The position numbers and the translations under genes are program-made. A stretch of 64,000 nucleotides of DNA, taken from positions 1,116,001 through 1,180,000 of the forward strand of contig JAUCEF010000005.1 of the NCBI GenBank assembly GCA_033558025.1, read 5' to 3'. This DNA is from Phytophthora sp. 'mugwort'. Its lineage: Eukaryota > Oomycota > Peronosporomycetes > Peronosporales > Peronosporaceae. The notes under the pieces are model-generated. The model was given only the letters and a program-made list of their open reading frames with translations, was not told where the DNA came from and searched no databases. Shown here in pieces: positions 20,509 to 30,709 of this stretch. Numbering within the stretch: the first letter of the stretch is position 1; the number at the start of each line of letters is the position of its first letter.

Positions 20509-21874
20509 ATGGAATCGCTGTACGCTCGAGACACCCCCACGGCGCAGGAGCACAAGCTGCGGCTGACGGAGCGTGACCAGGTCATGGCGAGTCACGAAGA
20601 CGGGCAAGTAGCGCTCAAAGCGCACGAGAACTCGAGTTCAGAGACGCTCAACAGTCTCCTGGAGACGTCCGCAGTGTCCAGTGCCACTAGCGACGCTGCA
20701 AATGCTGCGAATGTTGCGACGTCGACGGCCTCGACTGTCAACTCTACCGACGACGCGTTCGGGTTCAACTATACGTCGCTGCCGAGAGTAGAACTCGAAG
20801 CATCACCACAGCAGCTCGACGAGCGATGGCGAAGGGATCTCGCACCACAAACAGCAGATCTGGGGACTCAAGACGGAAAAACGCAGCAAGAAACTCCAGA
20901 AGAAAAGAAGACGAAGGACGGACGACTGGCAGCTTCCAAGTTGAAGACAGATACTTGTCAGTTGAATCAACAGGAGATATCACAGGCAGCTCCGATTACT
21001 GCTAGTGTGGAGCCTACTCAGCAACCACGACGAGCTGGTGTAGCTTCAATGACTCGCAGGGCTAAACCGGCGATCACGATCAATACCGGCTCCGGTTCGG
21101 CTGGTGTTGGTACTAAACGACCACCCCCGACGCCAGTTTCTCCACCAATTTTCTCTTGGAACGACATTTTGCGGGTGCAAAACTTAATTGAGAGGTGCCT
21201 CCAGCAGTATTTGAGCAAGGTGAGGACGCTTCAAACTATGGCTAAGAATATTCTTCCTTGGACGCTCACTTTCTTGTTCGTATTGCGGCTACTACAGAAC
21301 GACATTTTGATCACACTAAAAGAACAGGCAAATGTGGATCCAGCCTTTGCTAATGTAGTATGGCAAAAGCTTGAGGAACAAAACCCGACGTTCTTCCGTG
21401 CGTATAGTCTCCAGCTACAGCTCAAGGAACAAATCATCGCCTTCAACTACTTAGTACGATCCTTAACAAGGTCTTTTTGTTATGACTCGGGACTGACACA
21501 AGTCGCGTTGCCCGTGCTTACAGGTAGGGCAGCAGAAGGAAATGGCAGCAAAAGGTGGCAAGCGGCTTCTCCACTACAGCAACGCGACTCGATCGTCGGT
21601 AAATCGAGCGTCAGACCCCATCACGACATCCCCAGCGACGACGTTGCCTCCGATCAGTATGGACGCACGCACATTCCTTCGTACACCAATTCGCTCTGCC
21701 AAGCGGACGCCGGCAGGAAAGCGTGCGTACAATATGAACATGTACCAGTTAAGCAGTCCGTCGGTCGGTTTGGGTGGCACTTCCTCCGGTATGACGACAT
21801 TGCCTCCTCCGTCACCTTTACCGCTGCCGTCACCAATCAAGACAGACCTAGACACACATGCATTTTTCACTTGA
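20509..21874 (+). CDS. TIGR01589 (A_thal_3526)-domain protein
   Basis: Three exons, 20509..21219, 21298..21453 and 21524..21874, give 405 residues. The only conserved domain spans the splice sites at about residues 220-295: VQNLIERCLQQYLSK, then NDILITLKEQANVDPAF, VWQKLEEQNPTFFRAYSLQL, and LKEQIIAFNYL. This matches the domain described from plants as TIGR01589, whose function is unknown. The flanks are low complexity: a Ser/Ala/Thr-rich acidic N-terminus and a Pro/Ser-rich C-terminus. Intron 1 (78 nt) is a multiple of three with no stop, so its retention would leave the frame open; intron 2 (70 nt) is required to reach the C-terminus. Start chosen as first ATG of the open frame. Confidence 0.78.
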
Positions 21875-21963
21875 ATCGCATTCCATTAGCACTTTAAATT
21901 GCATACCAAAAGAAGCGAGGACGGTATATTATGCAGTTCTACTATGTCCTTCGTCGGTCCCAG

Positions 21964-23066
21964 CTAGTCGTCAGTCTCTTCTTCCTCCGTCACCTTTTCC
22001 ATCGCCACTTGTTTCTCAAGCTCGAGTGTCTCCGGTGAGAGTTGATTGCCCGACAGAGTGAGGCGACGTAAATTCGGGTTCTTCTCCACGGGGTTGAAAG
22101 GCAGCTCGGTGATTTTATTGTTGGCTAGAAGCAGGTGCTTGAGCTTGGGTAAGTCGCCGATTCTCTTTGCCACTTTGGCGAGGTCATTGTCCTCAATATT
22201 AACGATCTCGAGCTTCAGACAGCGACCGAGTGACGCGTGCAGCTTGGTCAGACAATTGTTCTGCAGATATACCTTTCGCAATGACTGCAGCTCACCCAAA
22301 TGTTTGGGTAGTCGGACCAACTGATTGCGTTCGGCATGAAGAACTTCAAGACTGCGCAAGTTCTTAAAGGAATTTGGCAACGTCGTGAGCTTGTTACCCA
22401 TCAGACCAAGCTCTTTCAGGTTCTGGAGCATCCCGAAGTCTTCTGGTAGTGACTCGAGCGCATTGTCATCCACGTATAGTTCTTCAAGCTGAAAGAGTTT
22501 GCACAAGCTCACAGGGAACGTCTATCAAGCAAGAATTACAACGTTAGACGAAAACTGTCGACAAAAGTTAATTAAAAAGTTGTCAAAGACGAACGAACCG
22601 TGAGTAAGTTGCGATGGAAGCAAAGCCCAGCCAGATGACCCGATAAATGAGCAATCTCATGTGGGATCCCCTCACTAGTCAACTTGTTGTCTTCCAGGTA
22701 CAGACTTTCGAGTCCTAAGAGCTCCCCGATAGCTGCCGGTAGCTTCGTTAGCTCATTGTCACGTACATAAAGCTCTGTGAGTTGTCCCCACGCTGCTGTA
22801 GATTCCGTATCGGTACCAAAGCGTTCAGGCAACTGGATGAGTCCGTTCTTCTCTAGCGCTAACGTCTTGAGATTAGGCGGTAGAGCACGCACCAAGTCCC
22901 GAGGTAATTCAGTTAAGCTCTTCTCCGACAGATCCAGCTCTTCAAGCTCTTCAAATTCATCCATCGTTTCCACGGGATCATTCAGTTCAATATCGAACTT
23001 CTCTACTACATTCAGGAACATCTCAAGACGCGAGTCTCGGTCGTCACTGGTTCCATCGTCGTTCAT
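21964..23066 (-). CDS. leucine-rich repeat protein (Shoc2/PIRL-like repeats)
   Basis: Two exons, complement(21964..22521, 22599..23066), joined in phase 0 by a 77-nt intron (GTTCGT...ATAG), encode about 341 residues. Almost the whole chain is typical LxxLxxLxLxxNxLxxLP repeats, roughly eleven (LEELYVDDNALESLPEDFG, LKELGLMGNKLTTLPNSF, LEVLHAERNQLVRLP). There is an acidic N-terminus and an acidic tail (EEEETDD). No kinase, TIR, transmembrane or enzyme domain is fused. Likely a scaffold for protein binding; partner unknown. The frame is open to an ATG at 23264 but the extra part includes a Lys run from a T tract and no domain, so I start at 23066. The 3' end is about 90 bp from the end of the convergent plus-strand gene. 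Confidence 0.82.
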
Positions 23067-23426
23067 GGTTTGAAGCTGACTGGGCGTTGTGGATGATTCG
23101 ACTCGGCCGCTAATCGCAGACTCATGATCTCGAGAGTATATCCCTAAAAGTGTTCCAATGTTCTTATCCGTTTTTTTTTTCTTTTTCAAGACCGACCAGA
23201 TCGAGAATGACAGGAAGTACCGTAGCACTTGAATTGGAACTCTCGTCCTCGACGTATTATCCATATACAGTCGATCTGTTATTCATCTTATGGCAGGATA
23301 TAATACCATAAAGTTCTTACTTGATTCAAAAACTTGTACTTCGAAGTACTTCAGTAAATAGGCTACGGTCAATTTAGTCCTTTGTCATTGTTTCCACGTG
23401 AATCATGGGTAAAATAAACTACACAT

Positions 23427-25976
23427 TTAGTAGCCGGGACGCGCAAGATGTTGAGGTTGCTGCCGTACTGATCCGCCCTGCGTCATGTGCATTGCTGTGC
23501 TCTCTTTAGTGTATTGATACACGTTCTCTGCAGCATCACGAAGGTCGGCAATCTGCTGCCACAACTTGCGACTAACTTGAGAAGCTCGCTTCACTGCTTC
23601 CATGTCCTTCGTGTCCAGCGTTTCGTCCACGTCGTCGAGATCTCCGTCATGGATATCGAGGAGATCACCAAAGCTGTCGAACGTGTCCCGAACGTGGTCC
23701 TCGTCCTTCTTCTCTGCTTCAGGTTCTTGAGCGTCCATTGGCAGTGGCGAGACGTCCGCTGTCTGGATGCCGTCAAAGCTGCTGCCACTTGAGCTTGTCG
23801 TCCTCCTAATTCTCTCTTTGCTCGGCGTGTATAATGAAGAATCATCCAGATCGCACAAGTCCACGGGCGTGTCGCGCCTTCTCCTTCCGGAGTTGTCAAG
23901 TTCCACAGGAGAGTCTTCGTACACCGGGTGATGTCTGCTACGCAGAATACTCTCACTTGGCATGTACTGTTCAGGGTAGCGATCGACTGCCGCTTGGTCC
24001 TGGTGATAGGCCCCATCAGAATACCCTCGTCTAATAGTTGGCGGACGCACTGGTGCATCCGGGTGCACAGCCTCGTGGCGGCTTCTGGCTCGCATTCTGA
24101 TCTTAGGCAGCTCGTGATACATTTTTCTCGAGTTCAATGGCGGCTCGCGGTTTGCATGTCCTCGTCTTGAGACTGGATCCTGTGGAGCATCAGGGTAGAC
24201 ATACTGAGGCTGGTATCCTCGTGGTGCATTGTTCTCCTCCAACTCGGGGTCATCACGATACGTTTCTTGGTCGCGGTGGACTCTTCTGCTATCATCTCTG
24301 TACTGAGGACGACTGCCTCTTCGAGAGCTTCCGTCTGATTGAAGTGGTGGACGTGCACGATGTTCGCGTTGGCCTGGAATGTCCTCAATGCTAATAGTAG
24401 CAATCGATGCCATAGAATCGCTTGAGTCACGGCGTTGGGTGGGCCGAACGGGGCCAAACCGTCCCGACATGACTTCTTCTCGCGCAATTGTGAGGGCGCT
24501 TGTCTGCATATTCATGGCGATACAACTCATACACAGGTCAACAATCCTCGTTGAGACAAACTTGCTCACATGTCGCTTGTTGTCGGATGCATCCACGCTC
24601 TTTAAAGCGCGTTCGACGCAGCATTTCGAGCACATGGCACTCAAGCATAGCTTGCACTCGACAGTCTTCCGGAGGAAACGACCAAAGGTCTTGCTGCAAA
24701 TACTGCACTGTGTGGCTTTTACCTTATTCTCGTGTCTCCGCCCGCTCTGATTGTTGCCGTAGCATTTCAGTCGCCACATCAGCTTCTTGTCCTGCGAGCA
24801 TTGTACAGCCTTACCACAATACAGCATCGAGTTTGCACAGCTCTGCAGCGCAGCGGACTCGGAGACTTTGCCGTTAGGTGTAACATTTGACTTGAGAAAC
24901 ACGTCCACAATTTTAGTGTCGAGCTCGACAAACAAATGGACGCTTTCGCATCGGGCCCGAACCACGCCATGGGACTTGTAGAGCTCCGGACAGCTACGCA
25001 GCTTGACTGAGTGCATAATCTGGTAGCCAATCCTCACACCGTCGCCACGCCTGATAACTCCCGTCGCTTCGAGGTATACGAGGTCCCTCGGTGACACCAG
25101 TTTGTGCTTGGCAGTTCCTCCCGTCGTGGATTTGACCAACCACTTGATGCCGAGGAACCGGAACGGACTACGCAGCGATGGGCCCTCGATAGAAGACAAG
25201 ATATCTCCGTCCAGCACGTCCTCATGCGAGTATGCGTTCTTGAGCGCCATACTAGCATAGTCCGGAGCGGCCACGCCGTACATGACGTCGTCGAGCGAGC
25301 CGATGAGATTGCCAACGCCCAATAACATCGGAAGCTGCTCTAAGTTGCCGCTCGCACCGGCCGATCTGCTCTTGTCTCTCTTCTTCTTCTGACGAGCCTC
25401 TGTGGCGGTGGGGCCCCATCCAGTTAGAAGTTCAAGTTCCGTGACCTGATGCGCTGGGAGCTCGAGAATTGTCGAGATGGAGCCCGAGCCGGAGCCATCC
25501 GAGCTGGAACTGGATCGAGACGCGCGTCGACGCCCTGAGGACGAGATAGGGGCCATGGCGGCGGCCCGCCCGAACGATTCCTCGTCCTCGACGCTCAGCG
25601 AGCGGCTCACACCGTAAGAGCGCGACTCGCGGAACACCGTGAGGTTCTCGTGGCTCTTAACAGGCTTCCAGCGTCGACGGTCTACCTGGCGATGACGGAT
25701 AAGTGCGAACTCTTCGTATTCCTTAAGCGCGTTGCCCAGCAGCTCCGTGGCTTGGGTGTGGAAGTGCCGACATTCGCTCTCACTGAGCTCCAGGCGCCCG
25801 AACGGCCGCTGCGACAGAGGGAATGACGCCATGAGCTCCTGGGTCTTGACGAGGGCAGATACCGTCTGGCTGTAAGCGCCACCAAGATGTGCCATGGAGG
25901 TGTAGGAGCGGTGAGGGGGGGGCTCCGTAGTGCACTCACTGCACGCTATGCAGAGGCGCGACTGTGGAAGTGTCAT
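23427..25976 (-). CDS. START-domain + FYVE-related zinc-finger protein
   Basis: Single exon, 849 residues. A START-like lipid-binding domain occupies about residues 180-390 (SPRDLVYLEATGVIRRGDG, RIGYQIMHSVKL). A Cys-rich FYVE-related finger follows at about 420-485 (CSICSKTFGRFLRK, CKLCLSAMCSKCC, VDLCMSC). The finger lacks the RR/KHHCR core of canonical FYVE domains (compare the gene at 1-1671), so phosphoinositide binding is uncertain. The last 300 residues are Arg/Ser/Pro/Asp-rich and likely disordered. A second in-frame Met at residue 28 (25895, MAHLGGAYSQ) may be the true start because the first 27 residues are Cys/Pro-rich and look unlike a protein start. This belongs to the oomycete START/FYVE family, of which the window holds two members. 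Confidence 0.82.
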   Translation of the reverse strand: MTLPQSRLCIACSECTTEPPPHRSYTSMAHLGGAYSQTVSALVKTQELMASFPLSQRPFGRLELSESECRHFHTQATELLGNALKEYEEFALIRHRQVDRRRWKPVKSHENLTVFRESRSYGVSRSLSVEDEESFGRAAAMAPISSSGRRRASRSSSSSDGSGSGSISTILELPAHQVTELELLTGWGPTATEARQKKKRDKSRSAGASGNLEQLPMLLGVGNLIGSLDDVMYGVAAPDYASMALKNAYSHEDVLDGDILSSIEGPSLRSPFRFLGIKWLVKSTTGGTAKHKLVSPRDLVYLEATGVIRRGDGVRIGYQIMHSVKLRSCPELYKSHGVVRARCESVHLFVELDTKIVDVFLKSNVTPNGKVSESAALQSCANSMLYCGKAVQCSQDKKLMWRLKCYGNNQSGRRHENKVKATQCSICSKTFGRFLRKTVECKLCLSAMCSKCCVERALKSVDASDNKRHVSKFVSTRIVDLCMSCIAMNMQTSALTIAREEVMSGRFGPVRPTQRRDSSDSMASIATISIEDIPGQREHRARPPLQSDGSSRRGSRPQYRDDSRRVHRDQETYRDDPELEENNAPRGYQPQYVYPDAPQDPVSRRGHANREPPLNSRKMYHELPKIRMRARSRHEAVHPDAPVRPPTIRRGYSDGAYHQDQAAVDRYPEQYMPSESILRSRHHPVYEDSPVELDNSGRRRRDTPVDLCDLDDSSLYTPSKERIRRTTSSSGSSFDGIQTADVSPLPMDAQEPEAEKKDEDHVRDTFDSFGDLLDIHDGDLDDVDETLDTKDMEAVKRASQVSRKLWQQIADLRDAAENVYQYTKESTAMHMTQGGSVRQQPQHLARPGY

Positions 25977-27856
25977 CGACGACCAAGGTCGATGCCACTC
26001 TCGCCAAGTAACGGTGAGGTGGCTGTTTTATGTGGCATCAATGTTCTGCTGCTGTAGTCGATATTTTTCTGAGGAGCATGAGATGGGACCTTTATGCTAG
26101 CATATATTTCAACCAAGAGTCTCGAACCGGGCCCCTTGCGATATTTATGCACATTTTAGTATTGTCAGCAGTTTCCTTGTGATGATACTTAAATCCTAGC
26201 TCAGCCTACTACTACTAATTGACTCCAATTCATAGTGGTTGTATTAAAACAAATGCTACAAAACAAGAGGGAGAACGAAGTTATGAATGCAGTTTTGCGC
26301 CTGCTCAAGCTCTTTTCTTTTTGCTGGTCTAACATCTCTGACGCCTCAACTACCGCCCAACCAAAACTGGGCCGCCCAGCACTTCACAAATCGACTTTCT
26401 TTCGAACACGGAAGCAGCGGGAGTCGACCCTACGGCGATTTTACTATAGCCGTTTACAAGCTGCGTGCATTCGCTGCTTATCGGCGCACGTACGGTACTT
26501 TCGTTGCATCAGATTGGGTGGATCTGAACAAGAAGAGACGTCTGTATGCAGGTTCTTGTTGAGTCTTGCCCGGGGAAGCCCGCAAAGCTGGTCGAGACCA
26601 GGTTTAGCGCTATACAATAATATTCTAACGGAAAGGGTTACTCTCCAATTGTAGCTGGCAAAGCACAATCCTCAAGTTTATGCAGCGGAATTCGAATCAG
26701 CAACCAAGTGCAAGTCTTTAAAGTCCGTCAGGCCTTGAGCCAATGCGCTTCGAGTGTTCCCATACGCCCTGCCCTCGGTGTATCTTGGGCTTGGAGGATT
26801 TGGAAATTCTCGTACAGAAAGTCGACGTCGGACTCCCAATTTTTGAGTCATTTGTCGTCGTCGGCACGTGTGTGTCTTGTGGAGGGAGGATTGTTGATCA
26901 AGTGTCGGTGTCGTCGCGCACTCTCGCTCGCTCGTTGGTGTTGCAGCGGAGCGAGGCGGGGGTACGTGTAGGTGAAATGCAGAAGCGTGGTCCGCTGGCG
27001 GACCTTTTCCCGGAGAAAAGACTGGTTTTGGATGGATGCGTCGTGCACTCGAGCCGGCAGTGACCGTACCAGTACGTCACCTTAGACAAAGGGATCCGAT
27101 CAAGTCATCGACCGTTGCAATGCGGGCAGGCCCCACGTTGGGTTGGTCAGTTAGACAGGAGTCGTGCCGCCAGCATTTTCATTGACGAGCCTCCGCGGCC
27201 CTTGAGCCGCGCCGCGGCGTTGAATGTGAAGTTGGGCCACCAGTGCAAAATCGCAACCCACTTCAACGTGAGCGCGCTCCCCCATCGGAGGCCGCATCCT
27301 ACGGCGAGGTCGGCTGTTATGAGAGCACTGCACTAACTCGGCGAGACTGCTGGCCAATTGACGACCTGAACTCCTCCAACTGGTAAGTACCAGCACATTA
27401 ACGCGGAGTTTGCCACAAATTACGCGATATTGAGTAAGTACAAGTGCAGTGCATGTACAGGTACATACGCTTGCTACCTGTCGTCAGCTGACTCAACAGC
27501 GCAATAAGGGGCACATTACTGCTTCAGCGCCCCGATCTTGCCGGCTGGGGGAGGGCAGATGTGCGTGTCGACGCACGAAATAAAACGGGGCGGCGGACAA
27601 GAGCATTACCAACGCCAAGAGAGTCCATGGCTCGGTTACGTTCGCTTGGCGGCCACTTCAATCCCGTCATCGAATTTTCATGCGTCTCGGCCAGCTCCTA
27701 CACGGCGACCCAGTGTCGTCAGCGGTGGCGCTTCCCAGCTTCCATCGGTGTCCTGGTTTCTGGTGAGTGGTGGTCATCCACATGGGGGGTTGGATGAGCA
27801 GCGCTTGAATCGATTGGTCGATGCTGCCAGAGCCATTCTTAGTCCTGTCCCTGACC
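25977..27856. other. 1.9-kb stretch without a supported gene
   Basis: Several short open frames occur (for example 26235-26654 and 26743-27063, plus strand) but none shows a conserved motif or joins into a domain. On the minus strand, a tRNA A-box-like word (26195-26208) and a B-box-like word (26118-26128) are spaced too far apart for an intronless tRNA. The part at about 27110-27340 is GC-rich. It may hold decayed repeat DNA; nothing firmer can be said. Confidence 0.45.
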
Positions 27857-28309
27857 ATGACGCTACTCGTGACGCCCGTAACGACGCTTGCGGAGTTCCA
27901 GGAGGCCAAGGCGATCCGTCTGCGGGTCTTCCACGATGAACAGGGCTTCGACCCAGTGCTCGAGTTCGACAAGAACGACGACGAGCCGACGACCATCCAC
28001 TTCCTCGGGAAGGACGTCGAGCAGGACAAGAACGTCGCCGTGGGGCGCGTCCTCATGGACGAGGCCCATCGCTCGGCTAAGATCGGCCGCGTAGCCGTGC
28101 TCAAGGAGTGTCGCGGCAAGAACTACGGCGTTGCCCTGATGGAAGGCATGGAGCGCCACATTCGAGACCGCGTGGACTCGTTCACGCTGTCGGCACAGCT
28201 CGACAAGAAAGGTTTCTATGAGAAATGCGGATACCAACGTACACCTGACGACATCCACCTCGATGAAGGCGTCCCGCACTGCTGGATGGTTAAGGCCGCA
28301 AACTCGTAG
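27857..28309 (+). CDS. GNAT-family N-acetyltransferase, tandem copy 1
   Basis: Single exon, 150 residues from the ATG at 27857 (TMTLLVTPVTT context); an in-frame codon at 27821 would add a hydrophobic dozen residues without family support. It carries the GNAT fold landmarks: RLRVFHDEQGF near the start, VAVGRVLMDE on the central strands, the acetyl-CoA loop ECRGKNYG (R/Q-x-x-G-x-G type), and GFYEKCGY at the end. The layout resembles small ElaA/YitI-like acetyltransferases; substrate unknown. It is followed after 243 bp by a clear paralogue in the same direction, so the pair arose by local duplication. Confidence 0.9.
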   Translation: MTLLVTPVTTLAEFQEAKAIRLRVFHDEQGFDPVLEFDKNDDEPTTIHFLGKDVEQDKNVAVGRVLMDEAHRSAKIGRVAVLKECRGKNYGVALMEGMERHIRDRVDSFTLSAQLDKKGFYEKCGYQRTPDDIHLDEGVPHCWMVKAANS

Positions 28310-28330
28310 AGAAAAACGCAGCAGCACAAA

Positions 28331-28399
28331 GCTAATCGAATGGCTACATTTAAATCCATCCCAGACACGCGGAGCTAATCAAATGGCTACATTTACATC
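28331..28399. repeat. 26-bp direct repeat between the GNAT paralogues
   Basis: GCTAATCGAATGGCTACATT at 28331-28350 (continuing to 28356) recurs as GCTAATCAAATGGCTACATT at 28374-28393 (to 28399). The 26-bp units differ at two positions with 17 bp between them. They lie just after the stop of copy 1, so could be a duplication scar or a shared 3'-end/promoter element. Confidence 0.75.
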
Positions 28400-28511
28400 A
28401 GCTGTCACTGATTGTATGGGGACTTTCACTCATCGAAACAGGTCGTTTGATGCAGCATTTAAGCAGGTTGTTGGTCTCCCTGCCGCATTGTTCGTGTGAT
28501 CCACTATCCAT

Positions 28512-28526
28512 TTCACTTTCCAATTG
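28512..28526 (+). promoter_or_regulatory. Inr-like element of GNAT copy 2
   Basis: TTCACTTTCCAATTG contains TCACTTT followed by CAATT, matching the oomycete initiator plus its flanking promoter region. It lies 27 bp before the ATG at 28553 and supports that start over the in-frame ATG at 28496, which lies upstream of it. Confidence 0.55.
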
Positions 28527-28552
28527 ACTTCCAGGCCCCTTCAAGATCAAAG

Positions 28553-29020
28553 ATGCCTCTGATCGTGACCGCCGTGACGACCCCTGACGAGATGCAGCAG
28601 GCGATGGCCCTGCGCCGTCACGTCTTCATCGACGAGCAGGGATTCCGTGAAGAGGTGGAGACAGAGGACACCAACGACGACAAGCCGACCACCATCCATT
28701 TCGTAGGCAAAGACGCTGAGACGGGCGAGTACGTGGCGGTGGCTCGCTGTCTGCTGGACGAATCCAACCGCAAGGCCAAGTTCGGGCGTGTGGCGGTTCT
28801 GTCGGAATGCCGAGGGAAGAACTTCGGGGCGCAGCTAATGGATGCCATCGAGGATCATGTGCGCGACCATGTGGATATGTTCGTGCTGTCCTCACAGTAT
28901 GGACGCAAAGGATTCTACGAGAAGCGCGGCTACCACTGCCCGAGCGACGAGATATACCTGGAAGAAGGAGCTAAACACTGCTACATGGTCAAGTCGGCTA
29001 AGCCAACGTCAAAAGATTAG
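28553..29020 (+). CDS. GNAT-family N-acetyltransferase, tandem copy 2
   Basis: Single exon, 155 residues. Colinear with copy 1 over its full length: ALRRHVFIDEQGF, PTTIHFVGKDAE, VAVARCLLDESNRKAKFGR, the acetyl-CoA loop ECRGKNFG, and GFYEKRGYHC. It ends with a short Lys/Ser tail missing from copy 1. Differences cluster in the segment before PTTIH and near the C-terminus, which could reflect altered acceptor choice; that is inference. An initiator lies at 28512, so this copy probably has its own promoter rather than being co-transcribed. Confidence 0.9.
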   Translation: MPLIVTAVTTPDEMQQAMALRRHVFIDEQGFREEVETEDTNDDKPTTIHFVGKDAETGEYVAVARCLLDESNRKAKFGRVAVLSECRGKNFGAQLMDAIEDHVRDHVDMFVLSSQYGRKGFYEKRGYHCPSDEIYLEEGAKHCYMVKSAKPTSKD

Positions 29021-29106
29021 ATCGACGCAAATAATGGGGAACGAAGAGCTCCCATAAAGCACGATGTGCATACAATTTCGACAATCACACCATTCTACTT
29101 GGATTT

Positions 29107-30600
29107 TTAGTACTCTTGCACCAACTTACGGCCGTATTCCGCGGCACCTAGGACCACTGCTTCTTCGGGATGAAAGTTCTTGCTGTTAAACGCAGCACGC
29201 TTGAAAAAAGTTTCGAGCTGCTCTCGCATGAACTCGGACTTTGCACCTCCCCCAATGAGCACCAACGCACTAAGGTCTTCCTTTGAAATACCCGCGTCGT
29301 GGAGCGCACGATTGCAGAGCGCGATCGCTGCCTTGGCCGGACCTTCCTGAATCCGCGCGAGGTCAAACGATGTGACCTTATGAACCAAGTGTTTGGCGCC
29401 CTCGTGGTCTGCAGTGATAAATGGCAGGTTGATGTCTGTGCTCAAACGACTCGACAACTCGATTTTGGCAGCCTCTACGGCCTCTAGAATGCGATAGCTG
29501 GCCATGTAGTCTATGGACAGATCAATTCTGTGTTCCTGCTCAAACTTCCCCACCACTGATCGGAACAAAAGCTCGTTCACCTGGTGACCTGACACAGATT
29601 GAGTAGACAGCGTGTGAAGCAGACTGAACCCGCCGCAACGGCGTTCCTTTTCAAGCAGCGATACTGTCGATACGTATCCACCGATGTCAAACACTGCAAT
29701 GGGGCCTCTTGCCGAAAACGCTTCAACACTTAACAGCTCCTGCACGGCGCATTTCTCCGCAGCATGCAGGGCAGCCACAGGTTCGTCAATTGCAGCGAAG
29801 ACAGTAAACCCCGCGTTGTTGGCAACTTTCTCGTACGATGCGCGCTCCTGTTCATCAGTCCCCGCTGGAACTGCCAGAACAGCCGGGAAATTTTCAATCG
29901 GATCCTCCCCCAAAGAAGCCGCTGCCGTCGTGTGCAAATGGTCCAACATGATCTCCGCAGCCCACTACACATCCACCTAAGTCAGTAATTAAGTTTTCAA
30001 GCAAAAATTACACAATCCGCTCCCTACCTCGGGGCTGTAGGTCTCTCCGTCTAGCTCTAACTCCAGCGTTTCTCCTCGTTGGTGCACAGTGTACGGCAGC
30101 TTCTTTATGAGCTCCTTCCGCTCCTTCCTTTCTCTAATGACAGACCCCAACAGCAGCCTTGTGGCCGTCGCCGTGTAGCCCGGTTTCCTGCCCTGGAGCG
30201 ACTTGGCAACTGATCCCACCGAGACGCTGCCGTTGTCCACCGCCACGGCTGCAGGTGTCGCCCGCAGTCCGTCCGGGCTCTCGATTACCCGGGCCGCATG
30301 TCCCGAGTCCAGCAGGGAGGCCGTCGCCACGCGTAAATTCGCCGAGCCCACGTCCACGCCCAGCACCTGCTGCATCTTGCTTAAGGCTGACATGCCGTCA
30401 ACATCATCCTCGCCCTCGTCACCCTCACCCGGAAGGCCCGCGCGCCGTTGCCGTACTCGCTCCTGGGCCCGAAGGATGTAGCGCGTGCCCACGAACACTC
30501 CCACGCAAGCCAGGCCCACGGGAACGAACCATGGCTGTGGTGGCGTCGAGTGGAAGTGGCGTAAGCCCGTCGGACGCGTTGTCCCTCTGCACACCTGCAT
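29107..30600 (-). CDS. membrane-anchored Hsp70-like ATPase domain protein without substrate-binding domain
   Basis: Two exons, complement(29107..29964, 30028..30600), with a 63-nt intron, encode 476 residues from the first ATG (30600). The N-terminus is basic and Arg/His-rich (presequence-like) and leads into one hydrophobic segment (about residues 26-42, VPVGLACVGVFVGTRYIL). The Hsp70 nucleotide-binding fold follows: phosphate-1 VLGVDVGSANLRVAT (near 80-94), phosphate-2 IAVFDIGGYVSTVSLLE, adenosine loop LVLIGGGAKSEFMREQL, and the final ATPase helix VVLGAAEYGRKL. The chain stops there, with no substrate-binding domain, as in metazoan HSPA13/STCH. Key loops diverge from DLGTT and DLGGGTFD, so ATPase activity may be changed. 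Mitochondrial or ER location is inferred from the N-terminus. Confidence 0.85.
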
Positions 30601-30709
30601 GGTGTCGAGATATACGGTACCGACTGACGGGTGACATATCCAAGAAATGAAGTGATTGGCAGAAAATCGACAAGTTGAAGGCAAGTGGCTACATTTCTTA
30701 GCATTCTCG

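Noticed and set aside
26118..26223. tRNA gene on the minus strand
   Set aside because: A/B-box-like words exist, but acceptor and T stems do not pair and the spacing is about 34 nt too long.
30159..30650. 163-codon Pro/Arg-rich plus-strand frame
   Set aside because: Antisense to exon 1 of the Hsp70-like gene.
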